NCBI RefSeq assembly: GCF_009758205.1
Contig: NZ_WRXN01000001.1
Coordinates: 806,001 to 870,000, forward strand
From: Chitinophaga tropicalis
GTDB taxonomy: Bacteria; Bacteroidota; Bacteroidia; Chitinophagales; Chitinophagaceae
Length of the DNA stretch: 64,000 nucleotides
Direction of reading: 5' to 3'
A program made the position numbers and the translations under genes. Shown piece after piece: positions 10,340 through 18,666 of the stretch (position 1 is the first letter of the stretch; each line of letters opens with the position of its first letter). The notes beneath the pieces are model-generated. The model searched no databases, was not told where the DNA came from, and saw only the letters and a program-made list of their open reading frames with translations.

Positions 10340-11531
10340 TCATATTAACCATAGGGTGGATCCTGATCTGATCCGCCGTTACCTGGCCGGCGAGCTGGAC
10401 AACAAAGCTATGCACGCCCTGGAACGGCAGGCCATGGATGATCCTTTCCTGGCAGAAGCGTTGGAAGGCTTTGAAAACCACGCTCCTGACCAGCGCCGTC
10501 ACCTGGCAGACCTGGAAAACAGGCTGGCGCTGCGGGTAAAGGGTACCGTGACCCGTAAGGTAATAGCCCTCCAGTACCGCTGGGCGGCTGCCGCAGCTAT
10601 ATTGATAGTACTGGGAGTGGGAGGATTATGGATATGGAAGAAAGATGCTCAGCCGGGCGGACTGGCAAAGATGGAAAAGGACCAGTCCTCCGAAAGCGTT
10701 ATCACCGATACTTTATCATATGCTAATATGACGGGTGAAAGGCCAGTGGCCAATTCCACGTCTCCTGTCACAGTTGAAAAAGGGTACAGGGCTACACAGA
10801 TGGCAGACAGTCCTGTTCCGGAAGCCGCTCTGCCTGCAATGGCTCCTGTAATGTCAGCGCCTCCTGTGCCTGCGGCTCCTCTGCCTGTTACCGCTGCTGC
10901 AGACCAGGCAACTATGGCAATGGCAGATAGCACTGAGGTAGCGGAAAAGCCATCTGTAAACACCCGGGTATTACAGGGACGTGTAAAAGACCTGAGCAAT
11001 AATGGCCTGGCCGGGGCATCTGTAAGTGTGGAAGGTAGTAAAGCGGGAGCGCTTACTGATCAGAAAGGAAATTTTGCCATCAAGGTAGATAGTGCCAAAG
11101 ATGTAAGCATTGTAGTGGCAGCAGTTGGCTATAAGGCCAAAAAGATGGCTGTACCTTCAAGGGAAAACAATGTGGATATCGCCATAAAAGAGAATAGATC
11201 AGCCCTGGAGGAAGTTACAGTAACGGGCCGTTCACAAAAAGATGTATACCAGGCGCCTGTTCCGGGAGAAGGGTATGAGGCCTACCGTCAATACCTGTCA
11301 AAAAATGTAAAGTACCCGGCATCTGCACAGGCTACCAATGTAAGAGGCAGGGTAAGAGTATCTTTCCGTGTGCTGCCTGATGGTACCCTGGAAGATTTTA
11401 AGGTAACCCGGAAGCTGCAGCCGGACTGTGATGCGGAAGCCATCCGTGTAGTGAAGGAAGGGCCGGCATGGTTACCGGCTTCTGATGGCAAGGCCACACG
11501 TGTACAGGTAGATGTGCCTTTTAATCCTTAA
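10323..11531 (+). CDS. Anti-sigma-like membrane protein fused to a carboxypeptidase-regulatory domain and a TonB C-terminal domain
   Basis: A 402-residue protein. Residues 1-75 are cytoplasmic and look like a zinc-finger-less anti-sigma domain (RRYLAGELDNKAMHALERQA). One membrane helix lies near residues 82-102 (AAAAAILIVLGVGGLWIW), followed by a Pro/Ala-rich periplasmic linker to about residue 215. A CarboxypepD_reg-like beta-sandwich follows (LQGRVKDLSNNGLAGASVSV, then SIVVAAVGYKAKKM, then EEVTVTG). The last 80 residues form a TonB/energy-transducer C-terminal fold (VRGRVRVSFRVLPDGTLEDF). The 17-base overlap with the sigma gene suggests it controls that factor. An outer-membrane signal may be read by the periplasmic TonB-like end; that is inference. 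Confidence 0.85.
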   Translation: MPQKHNHINHRVDPDLIRRYLAGELDNKAMHALERQAMDDPFLAEALEGFENHAPDQRRHLADLENRLALRVKGTVTRKVIALQYRWAAAAAILIVLGVGGLWIWKKDAQPGGLAKMEKDQSSESVITDTLSYANMTGERPVANSTSPVTVEKGYRATQMADSPVPEAALPAMAPVMSAPPVPAAPLPVTAAADQATMAMADSTEVAEKPSVNTRVLQGRVKDLSNNGLAGASVSVEGSKAGALTDQKGNFAIKVDSAKDVSIVVAAVGYKAKKMAVPSRENNVDIAIKENRSALEEVTVTGRSQKDVYQAPVPGEGYEAYRQYLSKNVKYPASAQATNVRGRVRVSFRVLPDGTLEDFKVTRKLQPDCDAEAIRVVKEGPAWLPASDGKATRVQVDVPFNP

Positions 11532-11532
11532 T

Positions 11533-11736
11533 TCAGGCGCCGTTCCTGCGGATAGCTCTGACCAGTCTCCTGTTTCTTCTGTCTGCCCTGCTGTCCTGCA
11601 GGGATACAACTGCCCAGATAGCTGCCGGCAGCCAGCCTATTACGGTGATCTGAAGTATAAGGCATAAAATGCCGGAAAGGATCCTGCCTCTTAGCAGGAA
11701 AGAAAGCCAGGGTAACAAGATTGCTATGAGTGTCAT
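11533..11736 (-). CDS. YqaE/Pmp3-like small membrane protein
   Basis: A 67-residue protein with two hydrophobic segments (LIAILLPWLSFLL and ILCLILQITVIGWLPAAIWA) joined by a short basic loop, then a strongly basic tail (residues 47-66). Segment spacing and the GWLPAAIWA end match the UPF0057/Pmp3 proteolipid family, whose members sit in the membrane and are linked to ion or stress homeostasis in other organisms. The stop is one base from the stop of the convergent anti-sigma gene. Its small size keeps the call moderate. Confidence 0.7.
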   Translation of the reverse strand: MTLIAILLPWLSFLLRGRILSGILCLILQITVIGWLPAAIWAVVSLQDSRADRRNRRLVRAIRRNGA

Positions 11737-11776
11737 GTTTAAAAGTTACTACTTTTTAATTCCGCAAAAAAATTAG

Positions 11777-11791
11777 CCGGCCGCAGGCCGG
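11777..11791. repeat. Short palindrome ccggcc-gca-ggccgg
   Basis: A perfect six-base-pair stem with the same loop gca as the copy after carB. It lies between the terminator at 11802-11841 and the Pmp3-like gene. Confidence 0.5.
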
Positions 11792-11801
11792 TATCTTACT
11801 T

Positions 11802-11841
11802 AAAAGAAACGCTTTTGCCTTCGGCAAAAGCGTTTCTTTTA
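11802..11841. terminator. Intrinsic terminator after lutB, gcttttgcc family
   Basis: aaaagaaacgcttttgcc and ggcaaaagcgtttctttt pair over 18 bases around the loop ttc. Read on the minus strand it follows the lutB stop by about 25 bases. Confidence 0.85.
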
Positions 11842-11866
11842 AAGTGATTTTTTCGCGAAAAGCGAT

Positions 11867-13243
11867 TTATTTTCTTCTTTCTTTCCACAACTGGTTGAAA
11901 GACTTAGATGCAAAAACGGGTAATTCCCTGTCATCTCCCCAGGCCTTTGCAAAGAATTTTTTCATGAATAAGTTCTTCACATTACCGGAAACCAGGTTCA
12001 TCATCCGCCGGCTCAGACTGGCCTGTTTCCAGCCAAACCAGGACATTTTCTCTCCGCCGGAGGTGTAATTCTCCTCTACAGCCTTGTGCCTGTTATGCAG
12101 GAGTAATTCATGAATATTGATGCGTACCGGGCATACTTCCGTACAGTTACCACAAAGTGAAGAAGCATAGCTGAGGTGTATGTAGGATTCCATACCCCGC
12201 AGATGAGGGGTGATAACAGACCCTATCGGGCCGCTGTAGGTGGTGCCATAGCTATGGCCGCCAATATTTTTATATACCGGACAAGCATTGAGGCAGGAAC
12301 CGCAGCGGATACAATAAAGGCTTTCGCGGGCCTCTGTATCCATGAGGATATTGGTACGGCCATTATCCATCAGGATCACGTACATCTCTTCCGGGCCATC
12401 TGTTTCTCCTTCCTGGCGGGGGCCGCTGAAGATGGAGTTGTACACGGTTACATTCTGTCCTGTACCATAAGTAGCCAGTAACGGCCAGAAAAGGGCCAGG
12501 TCATTGATGGAAGGCAGCATCTTTTCAATGCCTACCAGTACTATATGTGTTTTAGGAAAAGCGGTACTTAAACGGGCATTACCTTCATTTTCGGTTACTG
12601 CTACACCACCTATGTCAGCAATGATGAAGTTGGCGCCGGTGATGCCTATCTCTGCATCCAGGTATTTCTGGCGCAGTTTTTCACGTGCTACGAGGGTAAG
12701 CTGCTGTGGAGTGAGGTCCGGGGGAGTACCCAGTTTTTCTGCAAAGAGACGGGCCACATCTTCCTTGCTTTTGTGCATGGCCGGTGTAACGATGTGGTAG
12801 GGTGGTTCTCCGTCCAGTTGCTGGATATATTCACCCAGGTCTGTCTCAACACATTCTATATCATGTTTGGCCAGGAAGCTGTTCAGGTGAACTTCTTCCG
12901 TAGCCATAGACTTACTTTTTACGATGCTTTTGCATTGTTTGGCCTTACAGATGGCAAGGATCTCGTCCAGTGCCTGCTGGGCATTTTCAGCCCATATCAC
13001 TTTCCCGCCGCGTTTTGTAAGGTTCTGTTCAAACTCTTCCAGGTGTTTATCCAGGTTATCTAATGCTCTCCACTTGATGTTCTTGGCGCGTTCACGGGCT
13101 GTAGTAAGGTCGGCAAACTGCTGTTTACCTGCCTTTACTGCAGTATTATATTTGCCGATATTGAAATTTATCGTCTGGCGATGACCAAGATCGCCTGCTT
13201 TCTTTTCACTTTTTTCCAGGAAGGAGGAGGCATTCTGATGCAT
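11867..13243 (-). CDS. lutB: Iron-sulfur LutB-type lactate utilisation protein
   Basis: A 458-residue protein of the LutB/YkgF family, part of the LutABC complex that oxidises L-lactate to pyruvate. The N-terminal LUD domain (about residues 60-290) contains EIGITGANFIIADIGGVAVT. Two ferredoxin-type clusters follow: CIRCGSCLNACPVYKNIGG near residue 307 and CGNCTEVCPVRINIHEL near residue 355. A DUF3390-like C-terminal end follows. The start is ATG. lutA and lutC, usually adjacent, are not next to it; the upstream neighbour is a DUF3109 gene. The partners may be elsewhere on the chromosome. Confidence 0.92.
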   Translation of the reverse strand: MHQNASSFLEKSEKKAGDLGHRQTINFNIGKYNTAVKAGKQQFADLTTARERAKNIKWRALDNLDKHLEEFEQNLTKRGGKVIWAENAQQALDEILAICKAKQCKSIVKSKSMATEEVHLNSFLAKHDIECVETDLGEYIQQLDGEPPYHIVTPAMHKSKEDVARLFAEKLGTPPDLTPQQLTLVAREKLRQKYLDAEIGITGANFIIADIGGVAVTENEGNARLSTAFPKTHIVLVGIEKMLPSINDLALFWPLLATYGTGQNVTVYNSIFSGPRQEGETDGPEEMYVILMDNGRTNILMDTEARESLYCIRCGSCLNACPVYKNIGGHSYGTTYSGPIGSVITPHLRGMESYIHLSYASSLCGNCTEVCPVRINIHELLLHNRHKAVEENYTSGGEKMSWFGWKQASLSRRMMNLVSGNVKNLFMKKFFAKAWGDDRELPVFASKSFNQLWKERRK

Positions 13244-13316
13244 AATTTGTCAAATTGCTGATTCCGAATTACAAAACCCATACCGTATTTCCGGTTTTGG
13301 GGCTTGTTTTACCTGA

Positions 13317-13892
13317 TCACTCCGCATCGTAGTTTTTGAGTGCAATTTTATCCAGCAGCTGGTAAAATTCTTCACCATATTTGCGTATGAGCGCTTCCCT
13401 CAGGAAGCGGTATACGGGAACACGGAGGCTTTTACCATTCTTACACGCCGGTTTACAGATATCCCAGCGGTCATAGTTCAGTGCCTCAAACGTTTCATAT
13501 TTTGTTACGCGGATGGGGTATAAATGGCAGGAGACAGGCTTTTTGAAGTCCACAACTCCTTCATTATATGCTTTTTCAATGGCGCAGCCTACAACACCGT
13601 GATCGTCTATTGTAGCATAAGCGCAGATGCCTTTATTCACGATAGGCGTTACATAACCGTATTCGTCGTCTATGGTATGGGTGCCTGTTTGTTCTATTTC
13701 AGCAATACCGTCCGGGCGGAGATATGACTTGATCTTTGGGTAGATCTTTTTGAGGAGCTTCACTTCTGCTTTATCCAGCGGCGCTCCGCAATCGCCTGCA
13801 ACGCAGCAGGCCCCTTTACAGGCCCCCAGGTTACATACGAACTGCTCCTCAATTAACTCGTCGCTGATGTATTTATCGTCTATGATGATCAT
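13317..13892 (-). CDS. DUF3109 family cysteine-rich protein
   Basis: A 191-residue protein matching the DUF3109 family, related to the YkgJ-type proposed zinc- or iron-binding proteins. Cysteines lie at CNLGACKGACCVAGDCGAP near the N-terminus, then GICAY, VGCAIEKAYNEG, VSCHLYPIRV and WDICKPACKNGK. The cysteine spacing suggests metal binding; the function is unknown. A TAccTTTG box lies just upstream. lutB begins 73 bases after its stop on the same strand, so read-through is possible. Confidence 0.88.
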   Translation of the reverse strand: MIIIDDKYISDELIEEQFVCNLGACKGACCVAGDCGAPLDKAEVKLLKKIYPKIKSYLRPDGIAEIEQTGTHTIDDEYGYVTPIVNKGICAYATIDDHGVVGCAIEKAYNEGVVDFKKPVSCHLYPIRVTKYETFEALNYDRWDICKPACKNGKSLRVPVYRFLREALIRKYGEEFYQLLDKIALKNYDAE

Positions 13893-13903
13893 AATTGTCC
13901 GGA

Positions 13904-13911
13904 CAAAGGTA
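13904..13911 (-). promoter_or_regulatory. TAnnTTTG -7 box for the DUF3109 gene
   Basis: Read on the minus strand the bases are TACCTTTG, a full match to the Bacteroidota -7 consensus, 11 bases before the ATG. The leader would be only a few bases long. Confidence 0.55.
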
Positions 13912-13941
13912 AGAATTTCTTTGGCCGGCGGGAGGCAATTC

Positions 13942-14565
13942 TTATCTCCATTTCAGCGTCTCCACCAAATGCCACATATCTTCCTGGAGGAAGGCCTGTA
14001 CCGGCGCCAGGGAGTCTGCATTGGGGGCGGCATCAAAATAGAGTGCGCCACGAAGGAAGTGTTTCAGGGAGTCTGTGGCATAGAACTGCTTGGCTGAGGC
14101 GGCATTACCGCCTACATCGTAGAAAAGGCCGCTTACTTGGTGAGGCGTGCTGATATTCTTTTCCTCAATGTATTCTGCTTTATAGGTGTGTTTGTAGGTC
14201 ATCTTGAAGGCATCGTTGATCAGTTGCTGAAAATCGTTGCCTTTGGCGCCTATTTCTTTATAGCTCATGTAGATCTTACCGTTGAGGGAAGGGAACTCAA
14301 CATTGATCCAGTATGGATTTTCGGTTTTTTCACCAAAGAAGAGGCTGTCTTTCACGACCCTGGCATACGCGGGGTATTCAAAGGTGTAAGGATAGCCGGG
14401 CATATCAAAGGTGCGGTATTCCCTTTTTGGGAACTGTATCTGGAAGTATCCGCGGGGTTTGGGTGTATAATGCTGTTCACAGGCGGTGAATGCCAGTGCC
14501 AGTAGTATAAGGCTGCAGATAGTGGTGATCTTTGTGTGGTATCTCTTATTCCCGTTGATCTTCAT
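13942..14565 (-). CDS. gldD: Gliding motility lipoprotein GldD
   Basis: A 207-residue lipoprotein with a signal peptide ending in a lipobox (LALAFTAC). The mature part begins EQHYTPKPRGYFQIQFPKR, which I recognise as GldD; GldD is needed for gliding and for a working type IX secretion/gliding apparatus in Flavobacterium. I chose the ATG at 14565, just before the signal peptide; an upstream in-frame ATG at 14607 would overlap gldE. It is the last gene of a minus-strand run gldE-gldD. Whether the host glides cannot be told from this pair alone. Confidence 0.92.
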   Translation of the reverse strand: MKINGNKRYHTKITTICSLILLALAFTACEQHYTPKPRGYFQIQFPKREYRTFDMPGYPYTFEYPAYARVVKDSLFFGEKTENPYWINVEFPSLNGKIYMSYKEIGAKGNDFQQLINDAFKMTYKHTYKAEYIEEKNISTPHQVSGLFYDVGGNAASAKQFYATDSLKHFLRGALYFDAAPNADSLAPVQAFLQEDMWHLVETLKWR

Positions 14566-14587
14566 GACATGCTGTTTGGTATCCTGC

Positions 14588-15946
14588 TTAATTCTCTTCT
14601 TCCACATTCTGGCGGATAGCTACCTGTACTTTCTGAATGCGCATTTTGCTGACTTCCAGGATGGTGAAGTCGTAGTTATCGTGAGAGATCACACTGTTCT
14701 CTTCCGGGAATTTGCCGGCCAGTTCAAGGATCAGTCCCCCGATAGAATCACTTTCCCCTTTCACCACTTCAAAGGTATCCGGCGGGATGTTCATGATACG
14801 GCAAACGTCGTTGAGCATGGTTTTGCCTTCAAAAACATAGGTATTGTTGTCTACTTTGCTGTAGTGGAATTCTTCTTCATCAAATTCGTCTTTGATATCG
14901 CCGATCACTTCTTCCACAATGTCTTCCAGGGTCACGATACCGGAGGTGCCGCCAAATTCGTCTACCACTACAGCGAAGTGCATACGTCTGGTCTGGAATT
15001 CGGAAAGCAGGTCTTCTATCAGTTTGTGGCCGTGTACAAAGAATGGCTGGCGCATTACTGTGTGCCAGTCAAAGGCTTTGCCTTTGTTCAGGTGGGGCAG
15101 GAGGTCTTTCGTATGGATGACGCCTACAATATTATCCAGGTTGCCTTTATAAACCGGCAGGCGGGAATAGTGGAGGTCAGCCACGCGTTTTACTATGGCG
15201 TCGAAGTCAGCGTCGTATTCTATGCCTGATACGTCCAGGCGGGTGTGCATGATCTGTTTTACGGTGATGTTACCGAATTTGAGGATGCCTTTCAGGATGT
15301 TCTTTTCTTCCTGGGAGGCGGCAGGGTCTACGCTCATTTCAATGGCTTCGTCTATTTCCTGGTAGTTTACGGCGCTGCCTTTATGGAAGAAGCGGCCTTC
15401 TATGCTTTCGCTGATGCTTACGTAGAAGTCGCTGATAGGTTCCAGGGTGGCATGTATGATGCTTACAAACCAGGCAAAGTAGGTAGCGAAGCGGATATTG
15501 TTCTGGGCCGCCCATACCCGGGGCAGTACCTGTCCGCCGAAGAGGAGCAGGAAGACGATGATGGCTATACGCACTACAAATGAAACGACTGGCAGTGTCT
15601 GCAGGTCTTCCATCTGGGTGATCAGGTAGCTGGTAACGAGGATGAATGCCAGGGAGAGCAGGATACCGGCTATCTGGAGGGATGCCAGCAATGAGCGGGG
15701 CTTTTCCAGTAGTTTGGTGATCAGTTTTCCGCTGGTGTTCTGCCGTGTTTTGAGGGCATTCAGGTCTTTATAGTTCAGTGAGAAGAAGGCCACCTCTGCG
15801 CCTGAAACGATGAAGGCCATGAGGAGCAGTATGAAGATCACAAGCAGGTAAATAACCACATTCGGAGTGGCGATCGGTGTCGCCGCCTGCATTAGGGGGA
15901 ATTTGCCAGATAGAATGCTTGCCGGATAGGTGTACAAATTGTTCAA
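14588..15946 (-). CDS. gldE: Gliding-associated CNNM/CBS membrane protein GldE
   Basis: A 452-residue membrane protein. An N-terminal hydrophobic segment (VVIYLLVIFILLLMAFIVSG) starts a CNNM/DUF21 domain with about four helices to residue 165. A CBS pair follows (VKQIMHTRLDV, then HFAVVVDEFGGTSGIVTLED near residue 345) and a CorC/HlyC C-terminal domain ending near residue 440. GldE is a paralogue of CorC-like transporters and functionally linked to GldD. The next gene, gldD, starts 22 bases after this stop. A TATATTTG box lies about 105 bases upstream of the start. Confidence 0.92.
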   Translation of the reverse strand: MNNLYTYPASILSGKFPLMQAATPIATPNVVIYLLVIFILLLMAFIVSGAEVAFFSLNYKDLNALKTRQNTSGKLITKLLEKPRSLLASLQIAGILLSLAFILVTSYLITQMEDLQTLPVVSFVVRIAIIVFLLLFGGQVLPRVWAAQNNIRFATYFAWFVSIIHATLEPISDFYVSISESIEGRFFHKGSAVNYQEIDEAIEMSVDPAASQEEKNILKGILKFGNITVKQIMHTRLDVSGIEYDADFDAIVKRVADLHYSRLPVYKGNLDNIVGVIHTKDLLPHLNKGKAFDWHTVMRQPFFVHGHKLIEDLLSEFQTRRMHFAVVVDEFGGTSGIVTLEDIVEEVIGDIKDEFDEEEFHYSKVDNNTYVFEGKTMLNDVCRIMNIPPDTFEVVKGESDSIGGLILELAGKFPEENSVISHDNYDFTILEVSKMRIQKVQVAIRQNVEEEN

Positions 15947-16051
15947 CTTTATGTGAGAAATATTAAAACCTGGAACATCACACTACAAAGCAGGTTCCAA
16001 AAAAAGGGGAAAGTAATTCAGTGTCTTAAATTGAATCGCTTTCCCTATATG

Positions 16052-16059
16052 CAAATATA
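16052..16059 (-). promoter_or_regulatory. TAnnTTTG -7 box upstream of gldE-gldD
   Basis: On the minus strand the bases read TATATTTG, followed by CATA, the same twelve bases as before mutY. A TTG lies 24 bases further upstream. The predicted leader of gldE is about 95 bases. Confidence 0.5.
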
Positions 16060-16116
16060 AGTAATACCCCTTTATGGGATTATCAATCAAAAAAGAATTA
16101 ATTTTTTATTGGATAG

Positions 16117-16572
16117 TTAAAAAGGCAGATCGTCCGCTGTATCGTTTAATTGGGGGGGTATCTCCATATTGGGGAAATTGTCGCCTGTGTTGCTCCCTGT
16201 ATTGCTGTGATGAATAGCATGTTCAGAGTTATTCAGGTCCATGCGTTTGTCCAGCATAACAAGGTTGTCGCCTACTACTTCGGTGGCAAATTTCTTATTT
16301 CCTTCCTTATCTTCCCAGCTGCGGGTACGGAGGCGTCCTTCAATGTAAACGAGGCTGCCTTTATGCAGGTATTTCTGCGCCAGTTCCGCCAATCCACGCC
16401 ATAAGACCACTGTATGCCATTCTGTTTGGGAGATCAGCTTACCGGCCCTGTCCTTAAATGTTTCAGTAGTAGCCAGGGAAAATTTAGCTACTGCTATGTT
16501 TCCTTCCAAAAACTGTACATCCGGATCTCTACCCAAGTTGCCTATCAGGATTACTTTATTAACACCTCTCAT
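16117..16572 (-). CDS. ssb: Single-stranded DNA-binding protein
   Basis: A 151-residue SSB with the OB-fold start MRGVNKVILIGNLGRDPDV, the segment SQTEWHTVVLWRGLAELA, and a flexible Gln/Asn-containing linker ending in the acidic tip DTADDLPF that binds partner proteins. It protects single-stranded DNA in replication and repair. It lies between mutY and gldE on the same strand, an order I know to be common in Bacteroidota. The start is ATG and no clear Shine-Dalgarno is visible. Confidence 0.96.
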   Translation of the reverse strand: MRGVNKVILIGNLGRDPDVQFLEGNIAVAKFSLATTETFKDRAGKLISQTEWHTVVLWRGLAELAQKYLHKGSLVYIEGRLRTRSWEDKEGNKKFATEVVGDNLVMLDKRMDLNNSEHAIHHSNTGSNTGDNFPNMEIPPQLNDTADDLPF

Positions 16573-16750
16573 TGTTGCAGGTTTTAATCTATTGATTTTA
16601 AACTATTGAAAATATAATCTTCTTTAAATGAACAACCTTTCTAAAGTTAATGTTTTTTTCCAATCGACAGGAAAATTTTACTGTATGTTTTTAGCTCAAA
16701 TACCTTGCCGCAGCAAGTTGAGCGCTATTGACCATCAGTCTTTTTTTGTA

Positions 16751-17815
16751 TCAGAAGAGGCTAAGTTTCCCTTTTTTAAGAAAGTCTGTAATCGTTTTCG
16801 GGAAAGCATAGTTATCCATGTCCTGCTCCGGAATGGCCATGTAGCCTTGTATTTCAGGCTTTTGGGCGGCAGTCATCAGGATAAACCGGCTGTGTATGGT
16901 CTGGTGTGTAAGCTGTTGTTTAAAGTCTGCTGAAGTCCCATCAATGTTATAACGTATATCCCCGAATATTTCTCTGAACCCGGCAGATGCCTGTAAGGAA
17001 GCTGTATCCACAGGCTCCGGGGTTTCTATGAGGATGAACTCATGGAGGTTTTGCCAGATGTCATTTTCTGTACGTTTCCGGATATAAATGAGCTTTTTAT
17101 AACGCAGAACAAGGTAGTGGAAGTACCTTTTCTTTATGACGAGCTTTTTTGTCTTTACAGGCAGCAGACCGGCTAGTCCCAGTTTCAGCGCTTTGCAACC
17201 GGAAGATAAAGGACATGTGGTACAGGACGGTTGCTGTGGTTTGCATATTACTGCCCCAAAGTCCATAATGCTTTGATTGTAAGCAGCGGACTGTCCGTGG
17301 GGGAGTAGTTCCTGTGCCAGTTCTGCAAACTGCTTTTTACCCGCCGTGCTGTCTATCGGTGTATCTATATCAAAATAGCGGGACAGTACACGGAACACGT
17401 TGCCATCCAGCACTGCATGGGGAAGATTAAAGGCAAAGGAAGCGATAGCCGCCGCTGTATAGGGGCCTATTCCTTTGAGCGACTGTATGGTATCGTAAGT
17501 GTTGGGAAAATGGCCGTGGTATTGTGTGACGATCTGCCTGGCGGCAGCCAGCATATTTTTGCAGCGTGCGTAATATCCGAGTCCCTGCCAGAGGCGGAAT
17601 ACTGCTTCTTCAGGTGCTGCGGCGAGCGACTGTACCGTGGGATAGTTGAGAATGAACTTCTCATAGTAGGCCCATCCCTGTTCCACACGTGTCTGTTGCA
17701 GGATGATTTCGGACAGCCATATACGGTAGGGGTCTTTTTCACCCTTCCAGGGCATTGCCCTTGTATTCCCGTTTTGGTTCCATTCCAGGAGGGCGTTGGT
17801 AAAAGATTCTTTCAT
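16751..17815 (-). CDS. mutY: A/G-specific adenine glycosylase MutY
   Basis: A 354-residue DNA glycosylase that removes adenine mispaired with 8-oxoguanine. SEIILQQTRVEQG carries the catalytic glutamate, LKGIGPYTAAAIASFAF is the helix-hairpin-helix, and LDGNVFRVLSR holds the catalytic aspartate. A 4Fe-4S loop of the C-X6-C-X2-C-X5-C pattern lies in VICKPQQPSCTTCPLSSGC. The C-terminal NUDIX-like domain follows. I place the start at ATG 17815 (MKESFTNALLEWNQ), because an upstream TTG at 17836 falls inside a TATATTTG promoter box. ATG 17824 is also possible. Confidence 0.94.
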   Translation of the reverse strand: MKESFTNALLEWNQNGNTRAMPWKGEKDPYRIWLSEIILQQTRVEQGWAYYEKFILNYPTVQSLAAAPEEAVFRLWQGLGYYARCKNMLAAARQIVTQYHGHFPNTYDTIQSLKGIGPYTAAAIASFAFNLPHAVLDGNVFRVLSRYFDIDTPIDSTAGKKQFAELAQELLPHGQSAAYNQSIMDFGAVICKPQQPSCTTCPLSSGCKALKLGLAGLLPVKTKKLVIKKRYFHYLVLRYKKLIYIRKRTENDIWQNLHEFILIETPEPVDTASLQASAGFREIFGDIRYNIDGTSADFKQQLTHQTIHSRFILMTAAQKPEIQGYMAIPEQDMDNYAFPKTITDFLKKGKLSLF

Positions 17816-17833
17816 TCTGAACATAGTACTATG

Positions 17834-17841
17834 CAAATATA
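17834..17841 (-). promoter_or_regulatory. TAnnTTTG -7 box for mutY
   Basis: On the minus strand the bases read TATATTTG followed by CATA, about 18 bases before the chosen mutY ATG. The box decides against a start at 17836. Confidence 0.55.
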
Positions 17842-18322
17842 TGGGAAGCAGGTTATAAGAAAGATTGATAACAGGTAACGGAAAAATCTATATTATTTAT
17901 ATAAGTAATAGACACTGACGGCAACCTATTTGCAGTGATGTATAATAAATTAGCATGGAACTTGTTGAGAAATAAACGAATACGGAAAGAATTGCGTTAT
18001 TGTATAAGAGCTGCCCGGAAGTTGTTAACTATGGGATTAAAACATTATCTTTTCCTTAGGCAAAGAAAAAAAAGGCGAAATGAATATTATTTTTTGTATA
18101 TTCGTTATTGAGTGGTTTAGTGAAATTTTATGATCAGCCTATCGAAGTAGACTTGTACTGGTCCAGAGCTAATAAGTCCCTCCCTTGATGCAGGTTACCC
18201 GATTTCAGTGATTTTGACATATAGAATGATGATTTACAAGCAAATATATTATGAACATTACTGGTATAAGAAAAAAAGATAAAATTTATTTGCTTTGAAT
18301 TCAGCAATTAAAAAAAAATAAA
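17842..18322. other. Non-coding, A+T-rich region between divergent mutY and the HU gene
   Basis: About 480 bases with no recognised gene. A 57-codon frame at 17938-18111 (plus strand, ATG to TGA) would encode a very basic peptide beginning MYNKLAWNLLRNKRIRKEL and rich in Arg and Lys. Its codon use is unlike the neighbouring genes and it has no known relative that I recognise. I saw no tRNA, SRP RNA or riboswitch pattern. The rest, 18112-18322, holds the HU promoter region. Confidence 0.5.
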
Positions 18323-18330
18323 TAATTTTG
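18323..18330 (+). promoter_or_regulatory. TAnnTTTG -7 box for the HU gene
   Basis: TAATTTTG is a full consensus match 25 bases upstream of the ATG. A TTTG at 18294-18297 could be the -33 element, though the 25-base spacing is long. Confidence 0.5.
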
Positions 18331-18355
18331 GGACAAGTAATCCTTCGCTTCAATT

Positions 18356-18643
18356 ATGAGAAAAGCTGACTTAATAAACAATATTGCTGAGAAAACCGGC
18401 ATACCTAAAGTAGATGTGTTAGTAACACTAGAGGCCATGTTTAAGGAGGTCAAGGAAGCGTTGGCTAATGGCGAGCATATCTATATCAGGGGCTTTGGTA
18501 GCTTTATTACCAAGAAAAGGGCTGCCAAGATCGGTCGTAACATTAAGAAGAATGTTGCAGTAGAGATTCCGGAGCATTTTATTCCGGCCTTTAAGCCTTC
18601 TAAAGAATTCGTTGCAGAAGTAAAGAAGCTTAAAAGTTCGTAA
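18356..18643 (+). CDS. HU-family DNA-binding protein
   Basis: A 95-residue histone-like protein of the HU/IHF family, which bends and compacts DNA. MRKADLINNIAEKTGIPKVD begins the helical dimerisation part and IYIRGFGSFITKKRAAKIGR is the start of the beta-arm. The central arm carries NIKKNVAVEIPEHFIPAFKP, where HU proteins usually show an Arg-Asn-Pro tip region. A long A+T-rich promoter region precedes it. The TPR gene follows after 23 bases. Confidence 0.94.
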   Translation: MRKADLINNIAEKTGIPKVDVLVTLEAMFKEVKEALANGEHIYIRGFGSFITKKRAAKIGRNIKKNVAVEIPEHFIPAFKPSKEFVAEVKKLKSS

Positions 18644-18666
18644 TTTTGCAGCCTAATATTTAAGGC

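Noticed and set aside
18112..18300. Possible structured RNA (SRP, 6S or tRNA) before the HU gene
   Set aside because: No anticodon arm, no SRP core motif and no closing helix could be drawn.
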